Part shown: positions 35,580 to 45,158 of the stretch, piece after piece
How the letters are laid out: each line of letters opens with the position of its first letter
Numbering within the stretch: the first letter of the stretch is position 1
NCBI RefSeq assembly: GCF_007641235.1
Contig: NZ_CP038157.1
Location: 1,488,001-1,552,000, forward strand
Direction: 5' to 3'
DNA length: 64,000 bases
From: Corynebacterium sanguinis
Lineage (GTDB): Bacteria; Actinomycetota; Actinomycetes; Mycobacteriales; Mycobacteriaceae
Position numbers and translations under genes: made by a program
Notes under the pieces: model-generated
Database searches by the model: none
Told to the model about the DNA's origin: nothing
The model's input: the letters and a program-made list of their open reading frames with translations, nothing else

Positions 35580-36554
35580 TTAGCCCTCCTGGCCGCCGAG
35601 CTCCTCACCAGCGAGCTCGGCGGCCGCGTTGATAACGGGCAGGGCGAGCATCGCGCCGGCGGCCTGGCCGGTGGACATGTCGAGCGCCAGCACCGGGGTG
35701 AGCTCGAGCGCCTGGACGCATACCGCGTGGCAGGGCTCTGGGCTGAGCTGCCCGGCGATCAGCCACCGCTTGGTGCCCGGGGCGAGTTTTTCTGCGACGA
35801 AGGCGGCGACGGCGACGTACGCGCCGTCGATAAGCACGGGCGTGCGGCGAACCGCGGCCTGGGCGATCAACGCGACGAGCGTGACGAAGTCCGGCCCCGA
35901 TATTGAGCGCAGCACCGCGGGGACGTCGTCGCGGAACCCGCGGACGCGGAACATGGCGTCGCGCACGGCGACGACCTTGACCTTCCACACCTCGTCGTTG
36001 ATGCCGCTGCCGCGCCCGATTGCCACAGCGGGCTCCGTGCGGGTGAGTGCGCCGAACACCGCCGCGGCGACCGTGGTGTTACCCACGCCGAGGTCGCCGG
36101 GGATGATCAGGTCCGTGCCGGCGTCGACCTCGTTGTCGGCGATCTGGGTGCCTAAGGCCAGCGCCTGGTTGAAGACGTCCTGGCTTATCGCGTCCTCGAC
36201 GTCGATGGAGCCGTGCGGGGCGTCGGCGAAGTCGTCGACAAGCCGCAGCGTGCAGTTGGCCATGCGCGCCGCGGTGTTGGCGGGGCCGCCGCCGGTGCGG
36301 ATCTCCTCGACCTGTACGGCCGTTGCCTCCGGCAGCAGCGCCGAAATGCCGCGCTGCGCCACGGCGTGGTTACCCGCGACTATGATCGCGCGCGCCCGGT
36401 CGAACGGTTCCGGGGTAGCAGACGAGGTCACGGACGCGACCCAGGCGGCGATCTCTCCCAGGCGGCCTAGGGAACGCCCCCGCACGGAGACGGAAAGGCC
36501 TTCGAGCACGCGGGCCGCTGCGGCCTCGTCGGGTACATCCACCGCGGCGAACAC
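35580..36554 (-). CDS. cobT: nicotinate-nucleotide--dimethylbenzimidazole phosphoribosyltransferase
   Basis: The GTG start (VFAAVDVPDEAAAARV, 324 residues) overlaps the TAG stop of the DUF3043 gene (GTAGTG). An ATG at 36602 is an alternative. Family segments are LIIPGDLGVGNTTVAAAV and the C-terminal LDMSTGQAAGAMLALP. It makes alpha-ribazole phosphate for the lower ligand of cobalamin. No cobU or cobS lies beside it here. Confidence 0.9.
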   Translation of the reverse strand: MFAAVDVPDEAAAARVLEGLSVSVRGRSLGRLGEIAAWVASVTSSATPEPFDRARAIIVAGNHAVAQRGISALLPEATAVQVEEIRTGGGPANTAARMANCTLRLVDDFADAPHGSIDVEDAISQDVFNQALALGTQIADNEVDAGTDLIIPGDLGVGNTTVAAAVFGALTRTEPAVAIGRGSGINDEVWKVKVVAVRDAMFRVRGFRDDVPAVLRSISGPDFVTLVALIAQAAVRRTPVLIDGAYVAVAAFVAEKLAPGTKRWLIAGQLSPEPCHAVCVQALELTPVLALDMSTGQAAGAMLALPVINAAAELAGEELGGQEG

Positions 36555-37291
36555 TACTGAACCTTCGATCCGGCTGCGACCTGCGGCTTCGGCGTGCGCC
36601 ACTTGCGCGGCTGGGTGGCGCGAGAGAAGGCGTACATGCCTAGCGGGAAGCCGGTTTCATCCGTGTCGGGGAACTTGGCGCGCACGGCCTTGTTCGCGGA
36701 TCGGCCGATGATGAAGCCCTCGGCGATAATCGTCAGCATAAACGCCATGGAGATAAACGTAATGATGTTGGCCACCTGCGGGCTGGCAAACGACACCAGG
36801 AACGTTAGTACCAGGATCACCAGCGCGATGGGCATGACCCAGTTGTTGATGAAGTAGCGCGAATCGATCCAATCGCGCACGTAGCGGCGCACCTCGCCCT
36901 TATCGCGGTCCATCAGGTAGCGCTCGTCGCCCTGGTCCATCCGGGCCTGCATCTCGCGGTTGGAGGCGCGGCGCTCATCGCGCTGCTTCTTCTTGTAGGC
37001 CTTCCACTCCTCTTTGGACATGGACTTGCGCAGTTCCTTGTTGCGCTGGTTCTGCTGCGCGGGCGTCAGCGCGTTGGGGTCGCGCACGACACCGCGCTTG
37101 ACCTCCTGCTCAATGCGCTTCGGGGTCGGGCGGCCCTTCGGCGGGGTGTAGCCCTTGGGGAGCTTCTTTTCCTCCCGCGTTGTGGCGGCGTCGACAGGCT
37201 CGCTTGGGCCTGCAGTGGACTGCGGCAGCTCAATTTTGGTGGAGCCGGCAGCCGCCTTGGTGTTCTCGGTTTTCTGCCACGGAAGTTTCAC
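36554..37291 (-). CDS. DUF3043 family membrane protein (245 aa)
   Basis: The GTG start gives (M)KLPWQKTENTKAAAG. A long, basic, helical N-terminal region (KRIEQEVKRG, SKEEWKAYKKKQRDERRASN) is followed by two close membrane segments at about residues 155-200 (VMPIALVILVLTFLV and IITFISMAFMLTIIAEG). This order matches the actinobacterial DUF3043 family, whose role is unknown. It is coupled to cobT by overlapping stop and start, and is divergent from erpA. Confidence 0.85.
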   Translation of the reverse strand: MKLPWQKTENTKAAAGSTKIELPQSTAGPSEPVDAATTREEKKLPKGYTPPKGRPTPKRIEQEVKRGVVRDPNALTPAQQNQRNKELRKSMSKEEWKAYKKKQRDERRASNREMQARMDQGDERYLMDRDKGEVRRYVRDWIDSRYFINNWVMPIALVILVLTFLVSFASPQVANIITFISMAFMLTIIAEGFIIGRSANKAVRAKFPDTDETGFPLGMYAFSRATQPRKWRTPKPQVAAGSKVQ

Positions 37292-37420
37292 GCCCTTAAG
37301 GCTACAAGGCCTCGCTGACGTTACGGGAATATGGCTTGCCGCGTTGGCGTTGTACCCCAAGAAGCGGGCAGTAGGTAGGCTGGCTCGCAAGATCTTTCAC
37401 AGTTTGTCAAGGAGCATCAC

Positions 37421-37765
37421 ATGACTGCACCCACCTCCACCACCGGCGTCACGCTGACCGACGCTGCCGCGGCTAAGGCCAAGGCCCTCCTCGACCAGGA
37501 AGGACGCAACGACCTCGCGCTGCGCATTGCCGTTCAGCCGGGCGGCTGCGCTGGCCTGCGCTACCAGCTGTACTTCGACGACCGCGATCTCGACGGCGAC
37601 AAGGCCGACGAGATCGGCGGCGTCCGTCTCGTCGTAGACAAGATGAGCGTGCCCTACCTGATGGGCGCGACCATTGACTTCGCCGACACCATCGAGCAGC
37701 AGGGCTTCACCATCGACAACCCCAACGCTGGCGGGTCCTGCGCCTGCGGCGACTCGTTCAACTAA
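37421..37765 (+). CDS. erpA: iron-sulfur cluster insertion/carrier protein, HesB/ErpA type
   Basis: The 114-residue A-type carrier has the three conserved cysteines in GGCAGLRY and GGSCACGDSF. It accepts and delivers Fe-S clusters in the cytoplasm. The nearby genes for Fe-S enzymes (lipA, Rieske qcrA) are plausible clients. AAGGAG lies 8 nt before the ATG. A hairpin terminator follows, then repeat array 2. Confidence 0.93.
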   Translation: MTAPTSTTGVTLTDAAAAKAKALLDQEGRNDLALRIAVQPGGCAGLRYQLYFDDRDLDGDKADEIGGVRLVVDKMSVPYLMGATIDFADTIEQQGFTIDNPNAGGSCACGDSFN

Positions 37766-37781
37766 GTCGTGCTCGCTTCTC

Positions 37782-37812
37782 GACGCCCCCAGCAACGCTC
37801 GGGGCGTCTTTT
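37782..37812 (+). terminator. terminator of erpA
   Basis: GACGCCCC (37782-37789) pairs with GGGGCGTC (37801-37808), followed by TTTT. It is a typical rho-independent signal. Confidence 0.85.
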
Positions 37813-37959
37813 CGCGTGGGCTGGTGTGACAAGTTTTACATCGGGCCGTTGCGTGTCCTGGGGAAAAGACAAACGTTGCAGGCGGGAGGGAACTTCTGGC
37901 ACTCGGTTTTTTGGGGGCGGGGGCGTTTGAGGCTGGGGGTTGTGGGTTGTTGGGGGCCG
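37813..37959. other. G-rich spacer before repeat array 2
   Basis: Nothing that looks like a gene. TGGTGTGACAAGTTTTACA (37825-37843) resembles the GTGTCACA-TTT-GTCACA part of the 81-bp repeat spacers and could be a decayed copy. The rest is G-rich, low-complexity sequence. Confidence 0.4.
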
Positions 37960-38065
37960 CTGAGGTCTAGCTGCTATACCTCAGCGGGTTTGGTGCCACA
38001 TGCGTCACACGTGAACTGGGGTTTTTCGGAGCGCGCTGCGTTGAGGTCTAGTAGCTATACCTCAG
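37960..38065 (+). repeat. array 2: two copies of the same 25-bp palindromic repeat, 81 bp apart
   Basis: Copies at 37960-37984 (CTGAGGTCTAG-CTG-CTATACCTCAG) and 38041-38065 (centre TAG) match array 1 in sequence, in orientation and in exact 81-bp spacing. The 56-bp spacer is also related (TGCCACA-TGC-GTCACA, then TGGGGTTTTT). The array lies between convergent erpA and ltsA, 27 bp from the ltsA stop. Confidence 0.9.
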
Positions 38066-38092
38066 CGATGAAGACGCCAGCACAGCACTCAC

Positions 38093-40015
38093 CTACAACG
38101 TGACCGGGTAGTCCTTGTGCTCGATGTCCGGGTCGATGCGGTGCTCGATGAAGATGCCGTGCCAGACCATGAACGCCAGCACCGTCCACAGACGCCGGGA
38201 GTGGTCGGCTACCCCGTCGCGGTGCTCCTTGAGCATCTCCAAGACCTCGGCCTTATTGAGGATGTCGTCGGTCGCGGACTCGCGGATGGTGTCCTGGGCC
38301 CAGCCGAAGAGCTCGTCGCCGGCGAGCCAGTGGCGCATCGGCACCGGGAAGCCAAGCTTCTTGCGGTGCAGCACGTGTGCCGGAACAATCTGCTCCATCG
38401 CCTTGCGCAGCGCGTACTTGGTCGTGCCGTGGGCAATCTTCTGGTCGAACGGGATCGTCTGGGCGACCTTGAACACTTCCTTGTCCAAAAACGGCACGCG
38501 CAGCTCCAGCGAGTTCGCCATGTTCATCTTGTCGGCCTTGACTAGGATGTCGCCGCGCATCCAGGTGAACAGGTCGAGGTTCTGCATGCGCGCCACCGGG
38601 TCCATCTCGCGGGAGGCAGCGTAGATCGGCGCGGTGACCTCGCGGTGATCCCACTCACGCTTGGCCCACGGCAGAACGCGCTGGAGCTGCTCGAAGTTAA
38701 ACGACCGCGCGTTGCCGTAGTAGCGCTCCTCCATAGGGGTGGTGCCGCGCTCGAGCAGGCTCTTTCCCTTCATGCCGTCCGGCAGGACGCGGCTGAGCCG
38801 GTTGAGCCCGCGCGCAAGAGGAGTGGGCAGCTTCTCAAACGGCGCGAGCGACAGCGGCTCCTTGTAAATGGTGTAGCCGCCGAACAGCTCGTCGGCGCCC
38901 TCGCCGGAGAGCACGACCTTGACGTGCTTGCGCGCCTCTTGCGCCACGAAGTACAGCGGCACGAGCGAGGGGTCGGCCACCGGGTCGTCGAGGTACCACA
39001 TGATCTTCGGGATCGCCGCGGCGTACTCCTCGGGGGAGACGATCTTCACGATGTGCTCGACGCCGATCGCCGCAGCGGATTCAGCGGCGACGTCGACCTC
39101 GGAGTAGCCCTCCCGCTCGAACCCGGTCGTGAACGTCAACAGGTTCGGGTTGTGCCGCTTGGCCAGCGCGGCGATCGCCGTGGAGTCGATCCCGCCCGAG
39201 AGGAAGGAGCCCACGGTCACGTCAGCTCGCATGTGCTTTTCGACGCTGTCCTCCAACGCGCGGGCGATGGCGTCGTAAAGCGATTGCTCACTGCCCTTGG
39301 CCACGGGCGACGCCTTGAACTCGGGGGTGAAGTAGCGCTTGGCGTCGACAGTGCCGCCCGGGCGAATGGTGACGGTGCTGCCGGATTCGACGCGGCGGAT
39401 CTGCGCGTGCAGGCTCTCCGGCTCCGGCACGTACTGCAGGTCGGTGTAGTGGACGATCGCGCGGCGGTCCAGCTCCAGCCCCAGGCCCAGCTCATTGGCC
39501 ATCTCGAGGATGGACTTCTTCTCGGAGGCGAACACGGTGCCCTTGTCGGTGGAGGCGAAGTACAGCGGCTTGATGCCGAACTGGTCGCGCGCGGCGAACA
39601 TCGTGCGCGTCTCGGTGTCCCAGATGACAAAGCCGAACATGCCGCGCAGGTGGTTGACCACGTCGGCGCCCCAGCGGTGGAAGCCAACCACGATCGGCTC
39701 GCCGTCGCCCTCGGTGTTGAAGGTGTAGCCCTCGGCCGCGAGCTCGTCTCGCAGCTCGAGGTAGTTGTAGATCTCACCGTTAAACACGAGCGCGTAGCGG
39801 CCTGGGTTTTCGGCGGGGCCCCAGCGCAACGGCTGGTCGGAGTGTTCAATGTCGATGATCGCCAGTCGGTTGAAACCGAACACCGCGTCGTCGTCGTTCC
39901 ACGTACCTGCGGCATCCGGACCGCGGTGGTACATGCAGGGCAAAGCCCTTTCCACTGCCCCTACGAAGTGAGATGCGTCATTGTTCGCGGCGAGAAAACC
40001 GACGAGACCGCACAT
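38093..40015 (-). CDS. ltsA: asparagine synthetase-like glutamine amidotransferase (LtsA/AsnB type)
   Basis: The N-terminus is MCGLVGFL, so Cys2 is the class-II glutaminase nucleophile. The synthetase half has the ATP pyrophosphatase loop SFLSGGIDSTAIAAL. At 640 residues, and placed directly upstream of ctaC, it matches corynebacterial LtsA. That enzyme amidates meso-diaminopimelate of peptidoglycan rather than making free asparagine, and its loss causes lysozyme and temperature sensitivity. AGGAGG lies 9 nt upstream of the ATG. Confidence 0.93.
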   Translation of the reverse strand: MCGLVGFLAANNDASHFVGAVERALPCMYHRGPDAAGTWNDDDAVFGFNRLAIIDIEHSDQPLRWGPAENPGRYALVFNGEIYNYLELRDELAAEGYTFNTEGDGEPIVVGFHRWGADVVNHLRGMFGFVIWDTETRTMFAARDQFGIKPLYFASTDKGTVFASEKKSILEMANELGLGLELDRRAIVHYTDLQYVPEPESLHAQIRRVESGSTVTIRPGGTVDAKRYFTPEFKASPVAKGSEQSLYDAIARALEDSVEKHMRADVTVGSFLSGGIDSTAIAALAKRHNPNLLTFTTGFEREGYSEVDVAAESAAAIGVEHIVKIVSPEEYAAAIPKIMWYLDDPVADPSLVPLYFVAQEARKHVKVVLSGEGADELFGGYTIYKEPLSLAPFEKLPTPLARGLNRLSRVLPDGMKGKSLLERGTTPMEERYYGNARSFNFEQLQRVLPWAKREWDHREVTAPIYAASREMDPVARMQNLDLFTWMRGDILVKADKMNMANSLELRVPFLDKEVFKVAQTIPFDQKIAHGTTKYALRKAMEQIVPAHVLHRKKLGFPVPMRHWLAGDELFGWAQDTIRESATDDILNKAEVLEMLKEHRDGVADHSRRLWTVLAFMVWHGIFIEHRIDPDIEHKDYPVTL

Positions 40016-40446
40016 GCGTCAATGCCTCCTATATATAAGGTCGCGCCGCTTGAGCGACGCCATCGTCCCAAGAATAGAGTTTCCCCGCCGCGCAGTGTGA
40101 ACCGACCTGGCCGGTGATGGCGGCAATCGTGGTTCATCCTTTGGCGCGTCCCCGGACGGGGGCCAACTTTAGGTTGATTGTTCCCCGCGGTTTTGTGAAT
40201 TGGACTACACCGGCGGTCTTGCGTGGCAGGAAGCGCGCTAAATCACGGGTCCCACCAGCGCAAAGATGGTGCGGACCTCCTTCCGACATTCTGGGCCGCC
40301 CCCGAAAGTTGTGGGCTTGCCTGTGTTTTCTTAAAGAAAAGGCACGATGATCTATTCTGATTGCGTAGGAATGCTCAGCCGTATCTATAGGGCTATCTAG
40401 TCATGGGCGTTCAATTGTTGAAGTGTGGACAGGAAGGCAGACACAC
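40016..40446. promoter_or_regulatory. divergent promoter region ltsA / ctaC
   Basis: This 431-bp region holds no gene. On the minus side it has the ltsA ribosome-binding site AGGAGG (40025-40030) and a candidate -10 TATTCT (40071-40076). On the plus side it has a perfect AT palindrome (40326-40340), a direct repeat TATCTA at 40382 and 40394, and AGGAAGG 9 nt before the ctaC GTG. Confidence 0.6.
40326..40340. promoter_or_regulatory. AT-rich palindrome upstream of ctaC
   Basis: TTTTCTT-A-AAGAAAA is a perfect 7-bp inverted repeat about 110 bp before the ctaC start. It is AT-only in a GC-rich region and lacks a GC stem, so it looks like an operator rather than a terminator. Confidence 0.45.
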
Positions 40447-41541
40447 GTGGAAAAGGAAAAGAACCGCAGCTTGGCCAAAAAGGTCGCAGTCGCGGGCTCG
40501 CTCCTGCTCGGCAGCTTCGCTCTGGCTGGTTGCGAGGTAGCTCCGCCGGCAGCGCTGGCCAACGTGCTCGACATGGGCTGGCCCGACCCGATCACCCCCG
40601 AGGGTGTCCAGATGTACAACTTCTGGGTGTGGGTCTGGGTTGCCGCCTGGACCATCGGCATCATCATGTGGGTGCTGTTCCTCGTCGCCATCTTCAAGTG
40701 GAACGCCAAGGCGCAGGCGAAGAAGACTGACGACGAGTTCCCGAAGCAGCTGCAGTACAACGTGCCGCTCGAGCTCGGCCTGACGATCCTCCCGATCATC
40801 ATCGTCTTCGTTCTGTTCTTCTTCACCGTTCAGGCGCAGACCAAGGCAGTCGCCCTGGATAAGGACCCCGAGGTGACCGTCGACGTCACCGCATTCCAGT
40901 GGAACTGGAAGTTCGGCTACTCCCAGATTGGCGCGGACCTTTCCCCGACGGGCCAGCTCTACAACGGTGTCGACGAGGCCCGCCAAGCACAGGCTGAGGA
41001 TACGAAGTTCGACGCAGAGGACTTGCCGAACGCCAACCCGATCCACGGCACCTCCACGGGCGACATGTCCTACCTCAACTACAACGTCATTGAGACCACC
41101 GGCACGACCGACGAGGTCCCGGTGCTCGTGCTACCGACCGAAACCCCGATCGAGTTCCGCCTCGCCTCCGGCGACGTGAGCCACGCATTCTGGGTTCCGG
41201 AGTTCCTGTTCAAGCGCGACGTCTACGCTCACCCGGAGTCGAACCAGCAGCAGCGTTCGTTCCAGATTGAGCGCATCGACCGCGAAGGAGCCTTCGTTGG
41301 CCGCTGTGCCGAGATGTGCGGTACCTACCACGCCATGATGAACTTCGAGGTTCGCGCCGTGTCGCCGGAGGACTTCCGCGCATACATCCAGTTCCGCAAC
41401 GACAACCCGGACGCATCTAACGCCCAGGCACTTGAGTCGATCGGGCAGGATCCGTACGCGACGACCACCCGCCCGTTCAACTCTGACCGCACCGGTACCC
41501 GCGACGGCCAGAATTACACCGACCCTAACCAGAACGTCTAA
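40447..41541 (+). CDS. ctaC: cytochrome c oxidase subunit II (lipoprotein)
   Basis: The GTG start gives (M)[12 protein letters not shown] with AGGAAGG 9 nt upstream. The signal peptide ends in a lipobox with Cys29 (LAGCEV), so the mature protein is lipid-anchored. Two membrane segments follow, then a cupredoxin domain with the CuA ligands in [12 protein letters not shown] and the upstream His in [11 protein letters not shown]. It accepts electrons from the bc1 complex and passes them to CtaD (not in the window). It is co-transcribed with ctaF. Confidence 0.97.
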   Translation: MEKEKNRSLAKKVAVAGSLLLGSFALAGCEVAPPAALANVLDMGWPDPITPEGVQMYNFWVWVWVAAWTIGIIMWVLFLVAIFKWNAKAQAKKTDDEFPKQLQYNVPLELGLTILPIIIVFVLFFFTVQAQTKAVALDKDPEVTVDVTAFQWNWKFGYSQIGADLSPTGQLYNGVDEARQAQAEDTKFDAEDLPNANPIHGTSTGDMSYLNYNVIETTGTTDEVPVLVLPTETPIEFRLASGDVSHAFWVPEFLFKRDVYAHPESNQQQRSFQIERIDREGAFVGRCAEMCGTYHAMMNFEVRAVSPEDFRAYIQFRNDNPDASNAQALESIGQDPYATTTRPFNSDRTGTRDGQNYTDPNQNV

Positions 41542-41555
41542 GAAAGCGAAGATCA

Positions 41556-41987
41556 ATGGGACCTGGATCCAAAGTTTTCTACGCAATGGGCACCTTCCTT
41601 GCCCTGATTGCCCTCTTCTACATCCTGGCTACCACCTGGGTCGGCGATGACGCGTACCTGTTCGGAATCGAGTGGGTCGGCAGCGTGGGCCTCGTGCTCG
41701 CCACCGCTCTCTCCTTCATGCTCGCCGTCTACCTCGACTTCACTGAGCGCCGCATGGACATCGTCCCGGAGGATTGGGAGGAAGCCGAGATCGAGGACGG
41801 CGCCGGCGTGCTCGGCTTCTTCTCGCCCAACTCCATCTGGCCGTTCGCGATGGCGGCCGCGATCTTCTTCCTTGGCCTCGGCATTGCCTTCTGGCAGCTG
41901 TGGCTCGTCGCCATCGGTGCGGTGCTGTTGATTTGGACCACCACGCAGCTCAACCTGCAGTACGGAATCCCGCGCGAGAAGCACTAA
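41556..41987 (+). CDS. ctaF: cytochrome c oxidase subunit IV (actinobacterial)
   Basis: This 143-residue membrane protein has four hydrophobic segments, in two pairs around a charged loop ([20 protein letters not shown]), matching actinobacterial CtaF. It is an essential structural subunit of the aa3 oxidase. It starts 14 bp after ctaC and ends in front of a terminator. Confidence 0.95.
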   Translation: MGPGSKVFYAMGTFLALIALFYILATTWVGDDAYLFGIEWVGSVGLVLATALSFMLAVYLDFTERRMDIVPEDWEEAEIEDGAGVLGFFSPNSIWPFAMAAAIFFLGLGIAFWQLWLVAIGAVLLIWTTTQLNLQYGIPREKH

Positions 41988-42004
41988 CTAGCCTCGCCGC
42001 ACAC

Positions 42005-42036
42005 ACCCCCCCAAACCGAAAGGTGAGGGGGGTTTT
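42005..42036 (+). terminator. terminator of ctaCF
   Basis: A C-run at 42006-42012 pairs with GGGGGG at 42027-42032, followed by TTTT. A wider pairing of GCCTCGCCGC with GCGGCGACCGAGGC surrounds it. Confidence 0.8.
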
Positions 42037-42387
42037 GCATTGCGGCGACCGAGGCCACTAGACCCAAGGGGTCAACCGAAAGTTGGGGGAGCGCGCGGCG
42101 CACGGTGGTCAAGATGTGAGAACTGTCACTAGCCGGGGAGGGTGGGCCCACCTGGAGGGGGGAAAGCGCGAGAAATGTCGGGGCGGTTAGTGGGGGCGCC
42201 GATAAGCAACGTGCGCGCCTAAGGGGATGACCTGCAGTAATCCGAGTCGGATAGACGGGTGTGAAAGTTCCCGCCTTGCACAAGAAATTTTCCTTAGCAC
42301 AAGTCGCGTGAAAATAAGGGCAGGTTGGAGCCTTTCTGTCAGTTGCTTTTCGGGGGTATACGAGGTGACTTTCAGGCGAAAAAGGGC

Positions 42388-42393
42388 GATAAT
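42388..42393 (+). promoter_or_regulatory. -10 hexamer GATAAT of ctaE
   Basis: GATAAT (five of six bases of TATAAT) ends 7 nt before the GTG start at 42401, with no Shine-Dalgarno between. The message for ctaE-qcrCAB is probably leaderless. Confidence 0.5.
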
Positions 42394-42400
42394 CACATGC

Positions 42401-43021
42401 GTGACGACCGCAATTACTAACCAAGAGATGGCGACACCGCCGAATCGTGTCCCCGTGCTGAACCGGCCGAACATGGTCAGCGTGGGAACGATCGCGTTCC
42501 TCGCCCAAGAGTTGATGTTCTTCGCTGGGTTGTTCGCGATGTACTTCACGTCGCGCGCAAACGGCATGACCGCCGGGGACTGGGAGAACCAGACTGAGCA
42601 CCTGAACGTGATGTTCGGCCTGATCATCACCATCGTTCTCGTGCTGTCCTCCGTGACCTCTCAGATGGGCGTGTTCGCCGCAGAGCGGGGTGATGTCTAC
42701 GGGCTGCGCAGGTGGTTTGGCATCACCATCGCTCTCGGCGTCGTGTTCCTCGGTCTCGTCGCTTTCGAGTGGTATGAGATGGTCAGCCACGGCGTGACCC
42801 CGCAGGCTTCCGTGTACGGCTCGGTGTTCTACATCATCACCGGCTTCCACATGGCCCACGTGACGGCCGGCATCATCGCCTTCATTGTGGTGATGATGCG
42901 AGTTGCCAAGTCGAAGTTCACACCGGCTCAGGCCACCGCCGCGATGGCGACGTCCTACTACTGGCACTTCGTCGACGTCATCTGGATTGGCGTCTTTGTC
43001 ACCCTGTACCTCGTTCAGTAA
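42401..43021 (+). CDS. ctaE: cytochrome c oxidase subunit III
   Basis: The GTG start gives (M)TTAITNQEMATPPNR, 206 residues, the normal length for this family. Five membrane segments are visible, with family motifs MFFAGLFAMYF, GFHMAHVTAG and YYWHFVDVIWIGVF. It is a core subunit of aa3 oxidase. It heads the ctaE-qcrC-qcrA-qcrB operon, with 68 bp to qcrC. Confidence 0.97.
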   Translation: MTTAITNQEMATPPNRVPVLNRPNMVSVGTIAFLAQELMFFAGLFAMYFTSRANGMTAGDWENQTEHLNVMFGLIITIVLVLSSVTSQMGVFAAERGDVYGLRRWFGITIALGVVFLGLVAFEWYEMVSHGVTPQASVYGSVFYIITGFHMAHVTAGIIAFIVVMMRVAKSKFTPAQATAAMATSYYWHFVDVIWIGVFVTLYLVQ

Positions 43022-43089
43022 TGCGCCTTGCCCGCGGACCTCGCGGGAAGACGCCACGTATAAGACTCACAGTCGCTTAAGGGAACACG

Positions 43090-43938
43090 ATGGATAACAC
43101 CCCAAAGAAGACGCGGAGCCGCCGCAAGACGCGGCGCACTGTCGCGGGCGCTGCAGCTTTAACGCTCGGGCTCACCGGTGCTGGCTTCTTGGCCACCGCT
43201 CTGACCCCCAACGCCCAGGTGGCGACGGCTCAGCGCGATGACCAGGCGCTGATCCAGGAGGGCAAAGACCTCTACGACGTCGCCTGCATCACCTGCCACG
43301 GCGCTAACCTCCAAGGCGTTCAGGACCGCGGTCCGTCCCTGATCGGCACCGGAGAGGGCGCTGTCTACTTCCAGGTCAACTCTGGACGTATGCCCATGAT
43401 GTCGAACGACGCCCAGGCGGAGCGCAAGCGCCCGCGCTACAGCGAGTCGCAGGCACTCGCCATGGCCGCCTACGTCGCGGCCAACGGCGGTGGCCCGGAG
43501 CTCGTCAGAAACCCAGACGGCACCATTGCGATGGATGAGCTGCGCGGCAGGAACTTCGACGGCCAGATTCAGGCCGAGGACGTCGCCCGCGGTGGCGAGC
43601 TCTTCCGCCTTAACTGCGCGTCCTGCCATAACTTCACCGGCCGCGGCGGCGCGCTGTCGTCGGGTAAGTACGCGCCTGCACTGGACCCGGCGAACGAGCA
43701 GGAGATCTACCAGGCGATGCTGACCGGACCGCAGAACATGCCGAAGTTCTCCGACCGCCAGCTGACGGCGGACGAGAAGAAGGACATCATCGCCTTCATT
43801 AAGTCCACCAAGGAGACCCCGTCCCCGGGTGGCTGGGGCCTGGGCGGCCTCGGCCCGGTGTCTGAGGGTATGGCTATGTGGATCATCGGCGTCACTCTTG
43901 TCGCCGCTGCTGCTATGTGGATTGGATCGCGCTCATGA
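43090..43938 (+). CDS. qcrC: diheme cytochrome c subunit of the bc1 complex
   Basis: The 282 residues have an N-terminal signal anchor and two c-type heme sites, Cys66-Cys69-His70 (CITCH) and Cys176-Cys179-His180 (CASCH). A C-terminal membrane segment ([17 protein letters not shown]) follows. In actinobacteria this subunit replaces soluble cytochrome c and passes electrons straight to CtaC. Its stop overlaps the qcrA ATG (ATGA). Confidence 0.98.
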   Translation: MDNTPKKTRSRRKTRRTVAGAAALTLGLTGAGFLATALTPNAQVATAQRDDQALIQEGKDLYDVACITCHGANLQGVQDRGPSLIGTGEGAVYFQVNSGRMPMMSNDAQAERKRPRYSESQALAMAAYVAANGGGPELVRNPDGTIAMDELRGRNFDGQIQAEDVARGGELFRLNCASCHNFTGRGGALSSGKYAPALDPANEQEIYQAMLTGPQNMPKFSDRQLTADEKKDIIAFIKSTKETPSPGGWGLGGLGPVSEGMAMWIIGVTLVAAAAMWIGSRS

Positions 43939-45158
43939 GCAATGAAGTGAAGAAGAATTACACTGACGCGGAACTCGACCGCATGAACAACGCCGAGCTC
44001 GCCGCTTTGGGAACTGAGCTTGACGACGTCACCGTTGCCTACCGCAAGGAGCGCTTCCCGGTCGAGGGCGATCCGCGCGAGAAGGCCGCTGCAACCGGTA
44101 TCAACGTGTGGCTGGCCATCTCGATCGTGATGGGCATCGCGTTCCTCGGCGTCTACCTGTTCTGGCCGTGGGAGCCGAAGTTCCACGGCGACGAGGGCTT
44201 GTGGATGTACACCCTCTACACCCCGCTGCTCGGCCTGACGTCGATGCTCGGCCTGGGGGCTCTCGGCATCGCGATCATCCAATACGTCAAAAAGTTCGTG
44301 CCGGAGGAGATCTCGGTGCAGCGCCGTCACGATGGCCGCTCCAGCGAGCTCGACCGCCGCACGACCACCGCATTGCTTAACGACGCCTGGGAGACGTCGA
44401 CCCTCGGTCGTCGTAAAGTGATGATGGGCCTCCTCGGCGGCGCTGGCCTGATGGCCGGCCTGGTCATCATCGCCCCGCTGGGTGGCCTGATCAAAAACCC
44501 GTGGCGTCCGCGCCACGAACTCAACTACCACGGCGATGGCACCCTGTGGACCCACGGCTGGACCAATTTCGAGGAGGGCGTGAAAATCTACCTCGGTCGC
44601 GACACTGGTGCGATTGCCGAGCTGCACGAGGGCCAGGCTGGCAAGCACTACACCACGGCTGGTGTCTCGCGCCTCGTGCGCATGCGACCGGAGGATCTGG
44701 CTGCCGCGTCGATGGAGACGGTCTTCCCGCTCTACGAGGAAGACGTCAACGACGGCGCTACCTACAACCCGGAGCGCGATGTGTACGAAAACCACATGCA
44801 CTCCATCCACGGTCCGCGTAACGCGGTCATGTTGATCCGCCTTCGCTCCGAGGACGCCAACCGCGTCGTCGAGCGCGAGGGTCAGGAGACGTTCCACTAC
44901 GGCGACTACTACGCCTACTCCAAGATCTGCACGCACATTGGTTGCCCGACGTCTCTGTACGAGGCTCAAACCAACCGCATCCTGTGCCCGTGCCACCAGT
45001 CGCAGTTTGATGCGCTGCACTACGGCAAGCCGATCTTCGGCCCGGCCGCGCGTGCCCTGCCGCAGCTTCCTGTGACAGTTGACGAAGAAGGTTACCTCGT
45101 TGCCAGCGGAAACTTCATTGAGCCCGTTGGCCCGGCATTCTGGGAGCGTAAGTCCTAA
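43935..45158 (+). CDS. qcrA: Rieske iron-sulfur subunit of the bc1 complex
   Basis: The 407 residues have about three membrane segments in the N-terminal half. The C-terminal Rieske domain has the cluster ligands in CTHIGC and CPCHQSQF. It takes electrons from menaquinol and delivers them to QcrC. The start is fixed by the 4-base ATGA overlap with qcrC. The stop TAA shares its last A with the qcrB ATG. Confidence 0.97.
   Translation: MSNEVKKNYTDAELDRMNNAELAALGTELDDVTVAYRKERFPVEGDPREKAAATGINVWLAISIVMGIAFLGVYLFWPWEPKFHGDEGLWMYTLYTPLLGLTSMLGLGALGIAIIQYVKKFVPEEISVQRRHDGRSSELDRRTTTALLNDAWETSTLGRRKVMMGLLGGAGLMAGLVIIAPLGGLIKNPWRPRHELNYHGDGTLWTHGWTNFEEGVKIYLGRDTGAIAELHEGQAGKHYTTAGVSRLVRMRPEDLAAASMETVFPLYEEDVNDGATYNPERDVYENHMHSIHGPRNAVMLIRLRSEDANRVVEREGQETFHYGDYYAYSKICTHIGCPTSLYEAQTNRILCPCHQSQFDALHYGKPIFGPAARALPQLPVTVDEEGYLVASGNFIEPVGPAFWERKS

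Larger units (their letters stand above)
41988..42400 (+). promoter_or_regulatory. ctaF-ctaE intergenic region
   Basis: This 413-bp stretch has no gene. It begins with the ctaCF terminator and ends with the ctaE promoter. In the middle, CTTGCACAAG and CTTAGCACAAG form a direct repeat near 42275-42302, possibly a regulator site. The size suggests a controlled promoter for ctaE-qcrCAB. Confidence 0.5.

Noticed and set aside
37816..38103. 95-codon frame running through repeat array 2
   Set aside because: No ribosome-binding site, it crosses the repeats and runs into the ltsA 3' end; kept only as a note on the 27-codon period.
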